Source: Bedellia somnulentella
Taxonomy: Eukaryota; Arthropoda; Insecta; Lepidoptera; Bedelliidae
Direction of reading: 5' to 3'
DNA: 64,000 nt
Assembly (NCBI GenBank): GCA_963576735.1
Contig: OY755189.1
Coordinates: forward strand, 5,618,622-5,682,621
Below are positions 32,801 through 44,432 of this stretch, in pieces. The notes below the pieces were generated by a model. The model was not told where the DNA came from, did no database searches, and worked only from the letters and a program-made list of their open reading frames with translations. The stretch's first letter is position 1; every line of letters starts with the position of its first letter. The translations under genes and the position numbers were made by a program.

Positions 32801-35800
32801 ATTTGAAATCAGTTAATAATATTTACGAGACATATGTGCTGAGTGTTGGAGAGTTTGATGAGAGAATATTCCTGGGTAAGTACTTTTTATTATAGTACTA
32901 ACCAAAAAATATTTATTTCTTGGAAAGAAAAATCAGTGATTCTTCAAATATTGCAACTTTCAGTTTTCCTATTGAATACATACATACACTCACACCCTTG
33001 TTTCCCATTGGGGTATACAGAGACTATTGATCACCACTTTGTACAATCCTGGCAAACCTATTTCAATTGAATAAAGCTATAAAGATAAAAATAGGACACT
33101 AATATGGATATATTAGTTTCATCATTTCCCAAACCTCTATAAAAGTGGGGGATATTGAATGCATATAGGTTTTTGACCTGTTAGGAGCTAAATATGCCAC
33201 AGGATTGATTATAATACTCAATTGTTTGGATGGAGTGATGGGTTTCCAAATGCATCCCACACCAAACACTTAAAACAGCCTGCCTCAGTCGTCTATATGA
33301 CACCTACCAGAAAAGATTAATATATGAAATTTGCTACACTATGCCACAACATTCTACACAACCTCTCCTAAAATTGTTTATATATATATATTTATGTTGA
33401 TCTTTAATGGTTTATTGAAACAAAGAAACATCGATTTTCTGTATTGACCTTTTCATTTACTTGTCAAAGAAAACCTACTTGAACCATATCTGTATAATAC
33501 TAAAATTGGATTCAAAATTCTGGGTTTTTAATTCTTAGGCTACATGAGCTGTGCCCTTATAGTTATTTCACATTGTATTCTATTATAAGATTTAATTATC
33601 TAATCTAAGCAAAAAGTTAAATTTATGGTTATGTATGATATCATACTTAAAGAGAGCCAGTTTATACTGATATCATAAAAGGGAAACCTGCGTACTTTTG
33701 TGTGTTTGTATTGAGTAGGTTAAAAAACGAATAAACCTAGTTTTAATAATCATGCAACAACGAATACCTAGTTTTCAGTAGCATAGTCAAAGTTATATTT
33801 AAATAAAATATAAGAAACTTAAACGAAATTTGTAATTTGAGAACTGAGAAGAGAAGCAATTGCAGAAAAAGTTTTATGTTTGCTCTAAGAAAACTATTTA
33901 TAGCATATAAGAACAATGTTAATGCGTATCTATAAATCGTAATCGTCAAATAACAAGGCATATGTCTTGCTCCTAACCGTACTTAAATATAATACATTTT
34001 TGTGACAAATCAATTTCTTTATCTATCTTTATAACCCACCAAATCATAAAAAAAGTTTTTATTCGAAACATGCATCCTCATTGGCTGAAAAGCGATGCGG
34101 GCTCTTGGCATACTGAAAAAAAAGTACAAAAAAGCTATCTAGATTTTTTGTCGTGAATTGTAAAAAAATATTTTTGCGTTTGCAAGTTACCAACAAATTA
34201 TTCTAATAATTATTTAAATATAAGTAATTAAAAAATATTTTAAGCGCGATGAAAGATTTTCAGTTTATCAGCCCGCTATCTTGCTTTATAAAACAAGAAG
34301 GTAATGACAACATATTATTATTGCTTATTTTATTACACTTTTCGTAAAAGCTTAACTAAATATATCCAAGATATCGGCTTACTTTATTATGTAACATATA
34401 CTACTCAGAAATATCACTAAATTCTAAAATAGAGTAGAGACATTATTACGCATTCAGGTAGGCAGAGACTATCAACAGGCACTTTTTATGATGCTGGCAA
34501 AACTCTCGTGCTTAATTTATGTTAATGAATATTTTCATACATGCTCCTAATTCTCTGTTCCTTAATATACCAAATTAAATCAAATTATTTATTGCCGGGG
34601 CCATTGAAAGGGGAAAATACAGCACTTAGCTATAACTATCTTCCTATCTAAATGAAAAATATTAAGTCTTGTAGATTATAACATTATTTTTCTTTACAAG
34701 AATAACTACATACATACATTCATATACTCACGGCTATAAAATAGTAAAAATAAAGGTTTTTGGTGATGGGTCTTCAACCGCATCGCCCAAAAATCCAATA
34801 AAAAGCCCCAATAACCTTAGTCGTCTCTTAATACACCCGTGGGTAGAAAAGGGTAGCGACATTCTAAGCCGGCACTACACGGCTACAAGAATAATTAAAC
34901 GGTAAAAATCCACTGCGCTTAAATCTTAAAAAGGGGTAACCAGGTCTCCGAAATACACAAATCCTCAGCTACTTTTGCAAGTTGATTAGGGTCAAGATAG
35001 TAAAAATATAGTAAGTAGATCATAGGTCTCCAGCCACATCGCCCAACACTTACTTCGTCCCCGAAACCCTAATTCGCCTCTTTCTATTCAAAGTGAACAC
35101 TAAACAGCAAAATTTACAACCTACCTAACTTACTTAGCTTTTCAAGTAACTTTTGTGAATATAAAACTAACTTAGATATAATAAGTTTTGTATTTACTTA
35201 CCATTCATTCATTACTATCCTTAGTATTATGGGAAATATGGCGAACCCAATTAAATTACGTTTTTACGATCATATGAAGATTATTTTCAAGTTTTTAAGT
35301 TTATTTAGTTAAATTTCGAGTTTCATTTTCACATTCACGTTCATTCACACTAATGATGAAACAGCATTAGGTATTATGTAGTTTTTACTATACGGCAGAA
35401 TATCGAATTTTACAACTACCCGATTATTTTACATTTTGTTTTGTCGTGTCGGCTTGGAGTAGAAGTACCCCATTTCAATTACAGTGAACGACACGTAAAG
35501 TGATCAGGGTTAGAAGTGACTTGCTAAATGGTGGAGAGATGCTGTGGCTCTAGCTACCATTCGCTTCCCTAATTTGTAATACTATTGGTGGCTTACGCAT
35601 CTATTATACTGATATTATAAATAAATGATAAGATGACAGATAGTGGTTATAGTATGTATGTAAAATTAAATCAGATATAAATCTAATAGTTAATTTGATA
35701 ATCTTCGATTATATACATAAAATCATACGCAAATCAATAATTATCATTTTTTTTTGTTTTTATGGAGAGTTGATTAATACAATTTCACGTATTTAATTTG

Positions 35801-38800
35801 CAATAACGCCAGTATAGTAAACACAATCAAAAGGTTAAACACACAATTAAAATTATAAGAGAGCAATATAAAGCTAACCTTCGCAAATTAAGTCTATAAA
35901 TCTTGTTCCTGCGTCGTAGTATCGTTTTAAATATCCTTTTTTAGTAATACCACCAACAAAGTAGAAAATAATCAAATGAAATTTAAATAACTTATACCGC
36001 ATTTAAAACGTTTTTATTTTATGTTGATCGAATTAATATAACGTTTGTGTACAATGTCGTTTTTTCACCCTTTTGACTATTGTAGTTTACAGCTATTTAA
36101 AAGTATTTTACGATAGATATATTGTCCAGTATTAAAAAATCTTTAGTCGTAGAGTTTTTATCAAAACAGCTCTTAAACGTCTAGCTAGACTGATACACTG
36201 TATGTTTAGAATAAAATGGAAACTCTTCATGGCACAACTTACAAAATAAATATTTATAAACACTACTATTTTTCAATGAAATACAAAGGTCGATCTTATC
36301 ACTAAATGCGATCTTTCAGAAAACCTTTGGATGTATGTACTCAATTGGTCTGAGTAAAGAACAGTAACTATTTTTGTACTGTCATATTATAACGTCATTA
36401 ACTGGCATCAACTCGTAGTTACATAGGTATACTGGCATCACTTGCCATTCTTCTCTCTTTCTTTATTTTCTTTATAATAATTATTATTGATAACTTCCTC
36501 CGTTATTAAAAACTACCGAACGCCATGATGGCATGTTTTTTTTCTAATAAAATAAAAATCATAGTAGATAAATATATAATACCATATAATATACTAATAC
36601 ATGTAAATCCGGTTCACTCAACAAAGTGATAAGGATGGTCCATCCCAAAAATTTAATTTAATAATACAGGGTGTAATTGGTCAAACTAACACGCTGTATA
36701 TTTGCTTGTTAACGGTAATTTGTTTTTTTTTAAATCTGCTGTTTTGTTTTTTTTTTAATTTGGACCAAAAATATTGAAAAAAACTAAAATATATTTAAAA
36801 ACAATAACCCAACTATGAAAATCATTGGTTTTAAAAGGATGAAACAAGAAAATAATTTAGTTCGCTATAGGCCTGATTTAATTTAAACCCACCTTTACTA
36901 CTTTAGAGTTCGACCGAATTCAGTTTATGTAACACAAAGCAATATATGGAAATTAAAATGTGATCGACACAATATAATTAAGTATTATTAATCGAGTTAA
37001 CCCTTGTTTACAGGAGAACACGCTAATGAGCAGATCGGCAGCACGCCGACGAAGGTGTCTGGAGATGAAATATCTAAAGTTATAGCTACTTTTGGAACGG
37101 TGAGAATTCATTTGCTTTTTCTACTTAATACAACTTAGCTATCATTGTTCTTTACAGAAGATAATAAATATACGATAAGCACAAACCAAACCTGTGCGAC
37201 CGATGATAGGTAGTCCAGCCCGGCTAGTACGAGCGGTGTTTAAACTAGTTATCGCGTGGGATAAAGCAGCCATCTCTTACGCACTTACTTAGTATCGCAT
37301 ACTGCCATCTCGTTCTAACCGTTATCGTGTCGATAAAATAGCGCTCGTGCTTGCCCTTCTAGTCCAAATAGTTGTTATATATGAAATTGTGTAGCTATGA
37401 TTGGCAATGGAGTCAAAACACTCCACCATCGCTGTCCTTATTGCTCAATACTCAATCAAACGTTCCCGGCGTTTTTTCTTGAAGGTGTTGCAGATGTACT
37501 AATACTTATGAACATCACTTGACATTTTCTGCAACTGGTGTTCACATTAGCCACGTTTTGTTTAGACAGTACATCCGCTGAACAGAGCAGACTTATCGCC
37601 GTGTTGTATGAATAAAATTTCACATGATTAAGTACAACTTAAACTTAGCCTCCACTTAGTTAACTGAGTTTTCTCACGGTGTTTTCCCTCACCGATGATA
37701 ACCATGATAAATTAAATACACATATGACTGAAACGTTAGTGTAGGTCCGACTCGGGATTTCAATCCACACATCTGCATGGTAGGCGGTGGTCTTTCCACT
37801 GAGCTATCACACTCCTTATTGCTTTATTAAAATATTATATTATCCTTTATCTTACCATCTTTTCCCCACTTAACTTTCCAAAAGTGGCTGATGAATTTCT
37901 AATTCCTCAGCTCTGGCTACCCCATCTAGGGATTTATAGCAGTGTGTATATGTATGTATGTATGTAAAATATTATACTAACACTAATCATTAGCCCTTAG
38001 GCTTTAGCTTATCTATGCAATACGTCTTTTCCATTTATTCAATCAATATAAAATATCACAGAGCGGCCGCTCAACCTGCCCCGACACGCCTCTAACAGGC
38101 CGCCGCTACTTAACTGGCCGCGCGCCCCTCACACCTGTGTCGGCTGCCACGCATAGTCTGGCGAGGCTGAGGGCCTATTTGGCCCCTGGTCGAGTGCAAC
38201 TCAATGCGGCGTTTGTTAGGCTGCTAACGTAAGTTTTTATTTTAATTTTATAATCTAAGCTTCAACCTAATGAACCTAAAAAAATAAATGCTATTTTATA
38301 CTTAGACTAAGGCCAAATCAACCTATACAGGGTAGGCTCGAGCCCCTTGGTGGGGACATATATGGGCTGTTAGGATTCTAAACTTAAAAATCATTATGAG
38401 ATTTTCATGTCTCATGGAAGTAAGTACCTTTCTTCCCGGGGCTGTCCCAAAAGGCGACTTGGGTTTATGTTAATGGTTTATGATTTTTAATACTTTGAAT
38501 ATAACAAATCATAACTAACTCAATGAAAAACACTTCACATTTATTACCATATATTTATTCGTAGCAATACAACTTAAAACATTAGTTAGTTCATGTGGTG
38601 TCGTTATTTTAAAAATCCAGTAAAAACACTATCAGGTTTACTACTAAGCTTGCTAGACTACCCCTTTTAGTGAATTACAGTCGTGATAATATGTATTTGA
38701 AATGTATAACTTACGTATTACAGTGAAAACGGCGTATCCGAACAAATGATCCAAGAGAAGCTAGTGCAAACCTCCCACCAATGGAGCTCGCAACTCTTAG

Positions 38801-41800
38801 CACATCTTCGTGAAACCAACAGTAGTAACGAGAACGTGGCCTATCGCTGTAATATGGTCACGTGTCTGTACTATAAGGTGTTTGAGCATATCCTTAGAGA
38901 GGAGCATCGGAAGAAGCCGCATGTGTCGCTGGAGGTAAGTTGGGTTGTTCAATTTGTGATTGTTTCTTCTATAATATATTTACATCTCTATCTACATTTA
39001 TACATCTACATCTATCTACCTTTAAAAATAATATAAAAGTTAAACTCTTTAACATTCCTATCAAGCGTTTAATTCCCGACCGACGACTAGGTGCTGGTCG
39101 CGAGAAGCCGATGGATGAGGGCAGCACAGGACCGGTCGTTGTGGAGATCTTTGGAGTAGGCCTATGTCCAGCAGTGGACGTCGATTTGTTGATAATGTTT
39201 AAATCCCATCATATTAACACTACTATAACGTTAATCTAACACTACAACATCCCCCAGATGCTAGTAACGCAAGAGACATACCAACGCGCGCTGTACGCGT
39301 GCTGTTCCGAGATCGTGGTGTTCTCGTACGGCGCCCACTCCATGCGGTTCCCGCGAGTCCTCCAGGTGTTCTCTATCAGCGCTTTACACTTCTACAAGAT
39401 CATCGAGCTGGTCGTACATGCTATCGTGGATAAGATGAGCCGGGATGTGATTAAGCATTTGAATGCGGTATGTATACTTTCGTTCTTTCTGTTGGTGTTT
39501 TTGATTGATTGTAGTTATACATAATTTCAGCTCGTTAAATGATGAATGAATGATGTCTTACATGCAAACATTTCAGCAATATATTATATATATTAAAAAA
39601 GATTTTAGAAAGCCCTTACTCAATGTATATTTTTCTAATAACTATCGGTATTGGTTGAATCGACAGTGCTTGCTTGCTTGTTTTCGCCTGCAAAGAGCTA
39701 CGAAAACTGGATGTTTGTTTACTGGTTGTCAAGCCTGTTATGCTACAAGAATCAGTGCGACAGTCAATGGATTGGAATGCATTGTTTTAAGGCCAATCTT
39801 TGTCATAATTGTTTTTTTTGTATTAGTTCCATGGTCACTACTTAATAAATTAAACAGTTTTAAATCTTGTCAAATAGCCTAATATGATAATCTCTCTTAA
39901 CCAGGTGGAAGAAGAAGTTCTAGAATCGCTAGTATGGCTATCGGACAGTCCGCTGTGGCAGCGATTAGAAGATGGCAGTGTGCCTGCCTGCAGCGACGTG
40001 TACGCGGGGGACCATCACGGTACGTACTGTACATACTATAGTGTACGCGGGGGACCATCACGGTACGTACTGTACATACTATAGTGTGCGCGGGGGACCA
40101 TCACGGTACGTACTGTACATACTATAGTGTACGCGGGGGACCATCACGGTACGTACTGTACATACTATAGTGTACGCGGGGGACCATCACGGTACGTACT
40201 GTACATACTATAGTGTACGCGGGGGACCATCACGGTACGTACTGTACATACTATAGTGTACGCGGGGGACCATCACGGTACGTACTGTACATACTATAGT
40301 GTACGCGGGGGACCATCACGGTACGTACTGTACATACTATAGTGTACGCGGGGGACCACCACGGCACGTACTGGGCATACTATAGTGTACGCGGGCGACC
40401 ACCACGGCACGTACTGGGCATACTATAGTGTACGCGGGCGACCACCACGGCACGTACTAGGCATACTATAGTGTACGCGGAGGACCACCACGGCTCGTAC
40501 TAGGCATACTATAGTGTACGCGGGGGACCACCACGGCACGTACTGGGCATACTATAGTGTACGCGGGGGACCACCACGGCACGTACGGGGCATACTATAG
40601 TGTACGCGGGCGACCACCACGGCACGTACTGGGCATACTATAGTGTACGCGGGCGACCACCACGGCACGTACTAGGCATACTATAGTGTACGCGGGGGAC
40701 CACCACGGCTCGTACTAGGCATACTATAGTGTACGCGGGGGACCACCACGGCACGTACTAGGCATACTATAGTGTACGCGGGGGACCAACACGGTAACGG
40801 ACTGTAAATTTGCTTGGTGATACTGTTTCATCCCCTGCTACAACTTCTCTACAACTCATCACTTGTATATTCCTTTCAACGCATTCCTCTCGACACATTC
40901 CTCTCAATACATGACTCGCAAAATTTTTGCCACACCTTTTTATGTATGTAACTTTTTAATTTGTATTGTACAGGGTTCCTGTCGCCAGTGTCAGCTCCTT
41001 TCGACCGGGTTATTCCTAATAATGCAGATCAAGCTAAGAAACAACTGTTTAAAGATAACGTGAAACCAGGACAATCATTACTTGGTAAATAAATACAATT
41101 TGTATATTTTTAAGATAGACTTGACTTTCCATAAATAATATACATTTTTAGTAGTAATATGTTGCAGTAGCAACTGTTGAAAAACCCTTTGACATTTTGG
41201 TAAACTAAATTTCAGTATCGCCTACAACTACGAGTAATGATGTTGAAATGCAGAGTAGTTCGAACGAGACAACACCCACACGAGCTGCCAAAAACTCACT
41301 AATGTTATTCTTTAGAAAGGTAAGTCTTTTAATAATCACGAACGAATGCTTAAGTGAGCCCCTCATCTTTTGCCAATAAAATACAATCATTTGTGTCCCT
41401 TAAGAGACCGCCCGAAACTTACAGCAAAACTGTATTTTTAATATTTTTCATGCTAAGACTATTTCGCCTGTGAACCTTGTGAAATTGTCGTATTTTTCCC
41501 TACGAGATAATTTCAAGATCAATAGGGTAGGTAGGGGAAGGGAAGGAGTATCCAAAATCGTTACAGCTTCGCGCGTCTTCAAGTTAAAGTTACAACATGT
41601 AAAGTACGCACTACTTGCAATGGGTTCGCTCATTTGCTGTAAAATACATTTATTTTCGCGAAGCATAAATATGTGTGACATTAATATAACACAAAATCCA
41701 TCTATCAATGCAATGTCTTTGAAATTCATGTGTTTTCCAGTTCTACAGCCTAGCGGTAGTCCGTATGAACGATCTCTGCGCCCGCCTAAGACTTTGCGAC

Positions 41801-44432
41801 GAAGAGCTGAGAAGGAAAATATGGACGTGTCTGGAGCACTGCGTGGTTCAGCATACCCAGCTCTTGCGGGACAGACATCTGGACCAGATACTCATGTGCT
41901 CCGTCTACGTTATTTGCAAGGTGAGACCATATAATATAATAAACTATGACTGGATTGTTGTATTGTTTGTGTAGATTACCGCATAGTTATCAGTTTCACC
42001 ATGTTGTTGGACATCTATCTCACATGACTATAATTTATTGACCTCTCCATTCAAAGGTTGTCTGGAAGAGATCGCTTTTAGTGGTAAGACCGCCTTTTGT
42101 TATTTATGTGTATTTGTAAATGTTTATCCATATTTGATGTGCAATAAAGAGTTATTCTATTCTAAACTCGATTTCTATGTACGAGGGTACGCAGGTTGCG
42201 ATGGCATTAGCAGTAATATGTTTACAAAATATGCCAATAACTTTGTCAAAGAAGAATATTACTACTCTGGAATTTGTTATGATGTATTGTATTGTATACC
42301 ATTATCTATATCATAAGTCTATGCTGCTGAATGTAGTCTCACAAAAGATATCAACAATAAATAACTGCTGCCCGCATATTTTGCTGTTGCTTTGTGGAGA
42401 TTATAACAAATCCTAAACATTTCTTAATCTCATTATTATTTGCAGGTGTCTCATAGTCCAACAAATCAAGTGGAGAGGACGTTTGCAGAAATCATGAGAT
42501 GTTACCGACAAAGACCGCTTGCCGATAACCATGTCTACAGATCAGTACTTATTGATACTGAAAATGGTAAGATATTGTTTTTTTTTACTTGGCGTTTCTG
42601 CTATGAATTTTAAATAATTATATATATAAAACTATAACTTCCGAAATAAAATATCTTCTCTGGTTGTATATCTCACTACATTGCAAATATACCAAATTCT
42701 TCTGAATATAAATAGGTGCATTTTAAACAGTTGGTGACTAACCCATTAGGTACAAGAATATACCGCTCAATAAACGTTACTATATTTGCAGGTACACCGG
42801 AAAGAGGTGATTTAATCAAATTCTACAACAAAGTTTACGTGCAGAAAATGCAGACGTTTGCGCTACGGTTTTCTGGAAAAAATAAAGATGTAAGTGTTTT
42901 GACTGTTCTGTAATATTTAATGTAACTTTTTATAAGAGGGTAGAAGTAGTGGTAACAAAACATTCTTCGAAAACACAAGTATTTCAGCTTGCTCATTTAT
43001 TGAGGAAAGATTACTAAACCCACCTAAATAAGAAGAAGTGGATTGCATCAAGAGAAACCGCATCAGTGTGGAATGAAATCTATTTTAAACAACCTTTTTA
43101 TAAAGTTTCTTGATATGTAATTGTAACTGTGCTACCGCTTAATTCTTTTAATCAGTTTATTTATCAAGAAAACAATAAGTGATAAAAATGTTTTGTTGGT
43201 CGAATTCAAAATTTTTTTTACTATTCATAAAGTAGTGTGGGATTTTTAAACATACAATGAGAATGTATTCCTGGTTTCTGTCAACCAAAAAGTTTATATT
43301 TGCTGAATAATATATTACTGGCAACTTTTTTGTCGTAAAATGTGTGTGTTCTACGCCCCTTTGAAATGTAATAATTGTTTTTGGTATCACAACAAGTTAG
43401 TTACTTACCTTACTAAAACCCAGATTATACTCAAGACACACTAACATCTGGCGCCCCCGGGTGGGCATGATCCACCAACCTTTGCCTAATCAGCCACTCA
43501 ACTAAGTTACTCAGCAACTAACATGCCCTACTCTTCCCTTCTAATGATTTCACTGTTCGTTACCCGTTCTAGGGCACTCCTCTATCCCCGCTACCTTGGG
43601 GCTGTTCCAACGAGTATATGAACGCCATAAACTATATGTTCATTACCAATCTCTCCACTACTTAGATCATTCAGCAACTAACGTACCCTATGCTCTTCGG
43701 CTCGCAAACGTTCCACGAGATGAGGTCACCGGCGGTCTTGCCACATACATATACCCACTCTACTAGAGCATTGGGGTAGGCAGAGACTATCATGCAAACC
43801 TATCTTGTATCATTACATTCATCAATCTTTTCTTACACACCATTTTTATTCAACTGATGTTCTCTTTATCTTAGGGCACCCCTCTATCCCCGCTACCGTG
43901 GGGCCGTTCCAACGGGTCTGGCGCGGCGGCCGGCCAGCGAGTGTCTGAGCGCCACCAATTATACGTGAAGCCGCTCAGCACGCCGCCGCACCACCACCAC
44001 CGCCTCGTCTACCGGTTCTCTCGCAGCCCTGCCAAGGTATACATTTGATAAGTCAGTTTGGAATTTTTAATCATGTAAGTGAGTTTAATAGAAAATCAAT
44101 AATAAGTACTCATACTGCAACAAAGAGCTAATTCCGTCGCATATCGCCTATCCAGCCGCTCGTTTGCATTAAAATGCGTGCGCGCTTAATCTAATTAGCA
44201 ATGCTTTTCTAAAAAGCTTTTATGCCTACCATTCCTAAAACTAGATTATATTTGTTTTCAGGATCTCCACGCCATAAACTCGATGCTATCTACCGAAGTG
44301 GGCGGGGCCGTAGCGGGGCGGTGCAAGCGCGGGGGGGACGCGGACGATGACGTAGTGAAACGCAGCAGAATAGTGGCGCCCGGAGTGGCTCGGAAACTGC
44401 ACGGCCTCATGACGGACCGGCAGTGCGTGTAG
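29826..44432 (+). CDS. Rbf: Retinoblastoma-family pocket protein (Rbf/p107-like), 18 coding exons, 901 aa
   Basis: Exons: 29826-29963, 30122-30258, 31052-31258, 31665-31855, 32429-32589, 32740-32875, 37014-37099, 38062-38228, 38724-38934, 39258-39467, 39905-40019, 40974-41084, 41216-41319, 41741-41920, 42446-42566, 42792-42889, 43875-44036, 44262-44432. All introns are GT-AG and the frame is continuous for 2,706 nt. Domains: N-terminal cyclin-like fold about residues 45-320 ([44 protein letters not shown]); pocket A about 365-548 ([23 protein letters not shown]); spacer; pocket B about 640-790 ([37 protein letters not shown]); C-terminus with [11 protein letters not shown] followed by AINSML. 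The C-terminus resembles p107/p130 more than vertebrate RB1. Many S/T-P sites (GSTPTK, PDTPLT, SRSPAK) fit CDK control. Known role: nuclear repressor of E2F/DP and G1-S entry. Length fits the family (Drosophila Rbf about 845, human RB1 928). Odd: exon ends 5, 11, 17 and 18 have extra copies nearby. Confidence 0.95.
30740..30847 (+). repeat. Copy of an Rbf exon 5 fragment in intron 2, flanked by 13-bp direct repeats
   Basis: 30753-30837 matches Rbf exon 5 (32443-32527) with about four differences in 85 bp. It is flanked by GAGTTTACTATGT at 30740-30752 and 30835-30847. The copy has no splice sites and includes a 1-bp insertion that breaks the frame, so it is not an exon. The direct repeats look like a target-site duplication or a templated-repair scar. 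Confidence 0.85.
32027..32275 (+). repeat. SINE A copy in Rbf intron 4
   Basis: Full-length majority type: GCTGTGTAGTGTCGGCTTAG head, GAGGCGACTACCGGTTTTGG core, GATGTATGTATG tail. Confidence 0.85.
32976..33066 (-). repeat. RTE-like LINE 3' end in Rbf intron 6
   Basis: ATACATACACTCACACCC, CCCATTGGGGTATACAGAGA and CACTTTGTACAATCCTGGCA are the minus-strand form of the shared LINE 3' end. Confidence 0.65.
33067..34435. other. Rbf intron 6, unassigned DNA
   Basis: No coding or repeat family recognised. AT-rich with a (TA)n tract near 33381. Confidence 0.4.
34440..34525 (-). repeat. Decayed RTE-like LINE 3' end
   Basis: CATTCAGGTAGGCAGAGACT and TGATGCTGGCAAAACTCTCG correspond to the minus strand of the LINE 3' end. 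Confidence 0.5.
34707..34886 (-). repeat. SINE A copy, subfamily II, internal deletion
   Basis: Tail TACATACATACATTCATATA, then GTGATGGGTCTTCAACCGCA, then CACCCGTGGGTAGAAAAGGG and the subfamily-II head AGCCGGCACTACACGG. Confidence 0.8.
34930..35105 (-). repeat. SINE A copy, old
   Basis: AAAAGGGGTAACCAGGTCTC, CTCAGCTACTTTTGCAAGTT and GGTCTCCAGCCACATCGCCC are recognisable. The rest is eroded. Confidence 0.6.
35440..35580 (+). repeat. SINE A copy, old and shortened
   Basis: TCGTGTCGGCTTGGAGTAGA head and GATGCTGTGGCTCTAGCTAC. Weak elsewhere. Confidence 0.45.
35581..37013. other. Rest of Rbf intron 6
   Basis: No gene or repeat family recognised. Ends in a good acceptor, CCCTTGTTTACAG. Confidence 0.4.
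37227..37354. mobile_element. 130-bp MITE, copy 1 (Rbf intron 7)
   Basis: Nearly identical to 56585-56714. Ends resemble CAAGCACGAGC/GCTCGTGCTTG. Interior GTTTAAACTAGTTATCGCGT and TAGTATCGCATACTGCCATC. No coding. Confidence 0.75.
37446..37812 (-). repeat. Family-B SINE, near-full copy
   Basis: On the minus strand the tRNA-like head lies at the right (TGAGCTATCACACTCC, B-box region GATTTCAATCC). The body shows GTACAACTTAAACTTAGCC and GGTGTTGCAGATGTACTAAT. Confidence 0.65.
37853..37966 (+). repeat. SINE A copy, 5'-truncated
   Basis: Starts within the family at CTTACCATCTTTTCCCCACT and runs to the GTATATGTATGTATGTATGT tail. Confidence 0.8.
38330..38700 (+). repeat. Possible very old SINE A copy in Rbf intron 8
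   Basis: CTTCCCGGGGCTGTCCCAAA with AAGGCGACTTGGG at ~38430 and GACTACCCCTTTTAGTGAAT at ~38655 match the core and 3' end. The middle is not recognisable. Confidence 0.35.
39080..39196 (+). repeat. LINE 3' fragment in Rbf intron 9
   Basis: CGACGACTAGGTGCTGGTCG, GGACCGGTCGTTGTGGAGAT and AGGCCTATGTCCAGCAGTGG form the familiar 3' tail of an RTE/CR1-type lepidopteran LINE. A complete reverse transcriptase is absent. Confidence 0.6.
40001..40801 (+). repeat. 43-bp minisatellite, about 19 copies, spanning the Rbf exon 11 donor
   Basis: The unit (TACGCGGGGGACCATCACGG + TACGTACTGTACATACTATA + GTG) begins in the last 19 nt of Rbf exon 11 and includes its 5' splice site G|GTACGT. Copy starts are 40001 + 43n. 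Copies 1-8 keep a GT donor. Copies 9-18 carry GGCACGT, which would be a weaker GC donor, plus a GGGCAT or AGGCAT variant block. Copy 19 has GTAACG. Since 43 is not a multiple of 3, use of a distal donor shifts the frame, and reading on from copy 1 meets a stop in the third copy. The ordered block structure (identical early copies, variant later copies) shows expansion from more than one founder. Confidence 0.96.
43568..43650 (+). repeat. Decayed copy of the start of Rbf exon 17 in intron 16
   Basis: The segment beginning CTAGGGCACTCCTCTATCC copies the acceptor and first ~50 bp of Rbf exon 17 (43872 onward) with a handful of substitutions, then diverges. It lies about 300 bp upstream of the true exon. 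Nearby, CAGCAACTAACATGCCCTA (about 43513) and CAGCAACTAACGTACCCTA (about 43672) are also repeated. This indicates local tandem duplication followed by decay. The copy keeps an AG but lacks a proper exon end. Confidence 0.75.
43740..43835 (-). repeat. RTE-like LINE 3' end in Rbf intron 16
   Basis: ACATACATATACCCACTC, then TTGGGGTAGGCAGAGACTAT and CATTCATCAATCTTTTCT match the minus strand of the LINE tail. Confidence 0.6.

Noticed and set aside
39550..39882. 110- and 64-codon plus-strand frames in Rbf intron 10
   Set aside because: No family recognised, no splice continuity, and they sit between two well-supported Rbf exons.
40001..40801. CRISPR-like array
   Set aside because: The units are contiguous tandem repeats without unique spacers, in a eukaryotic intron.
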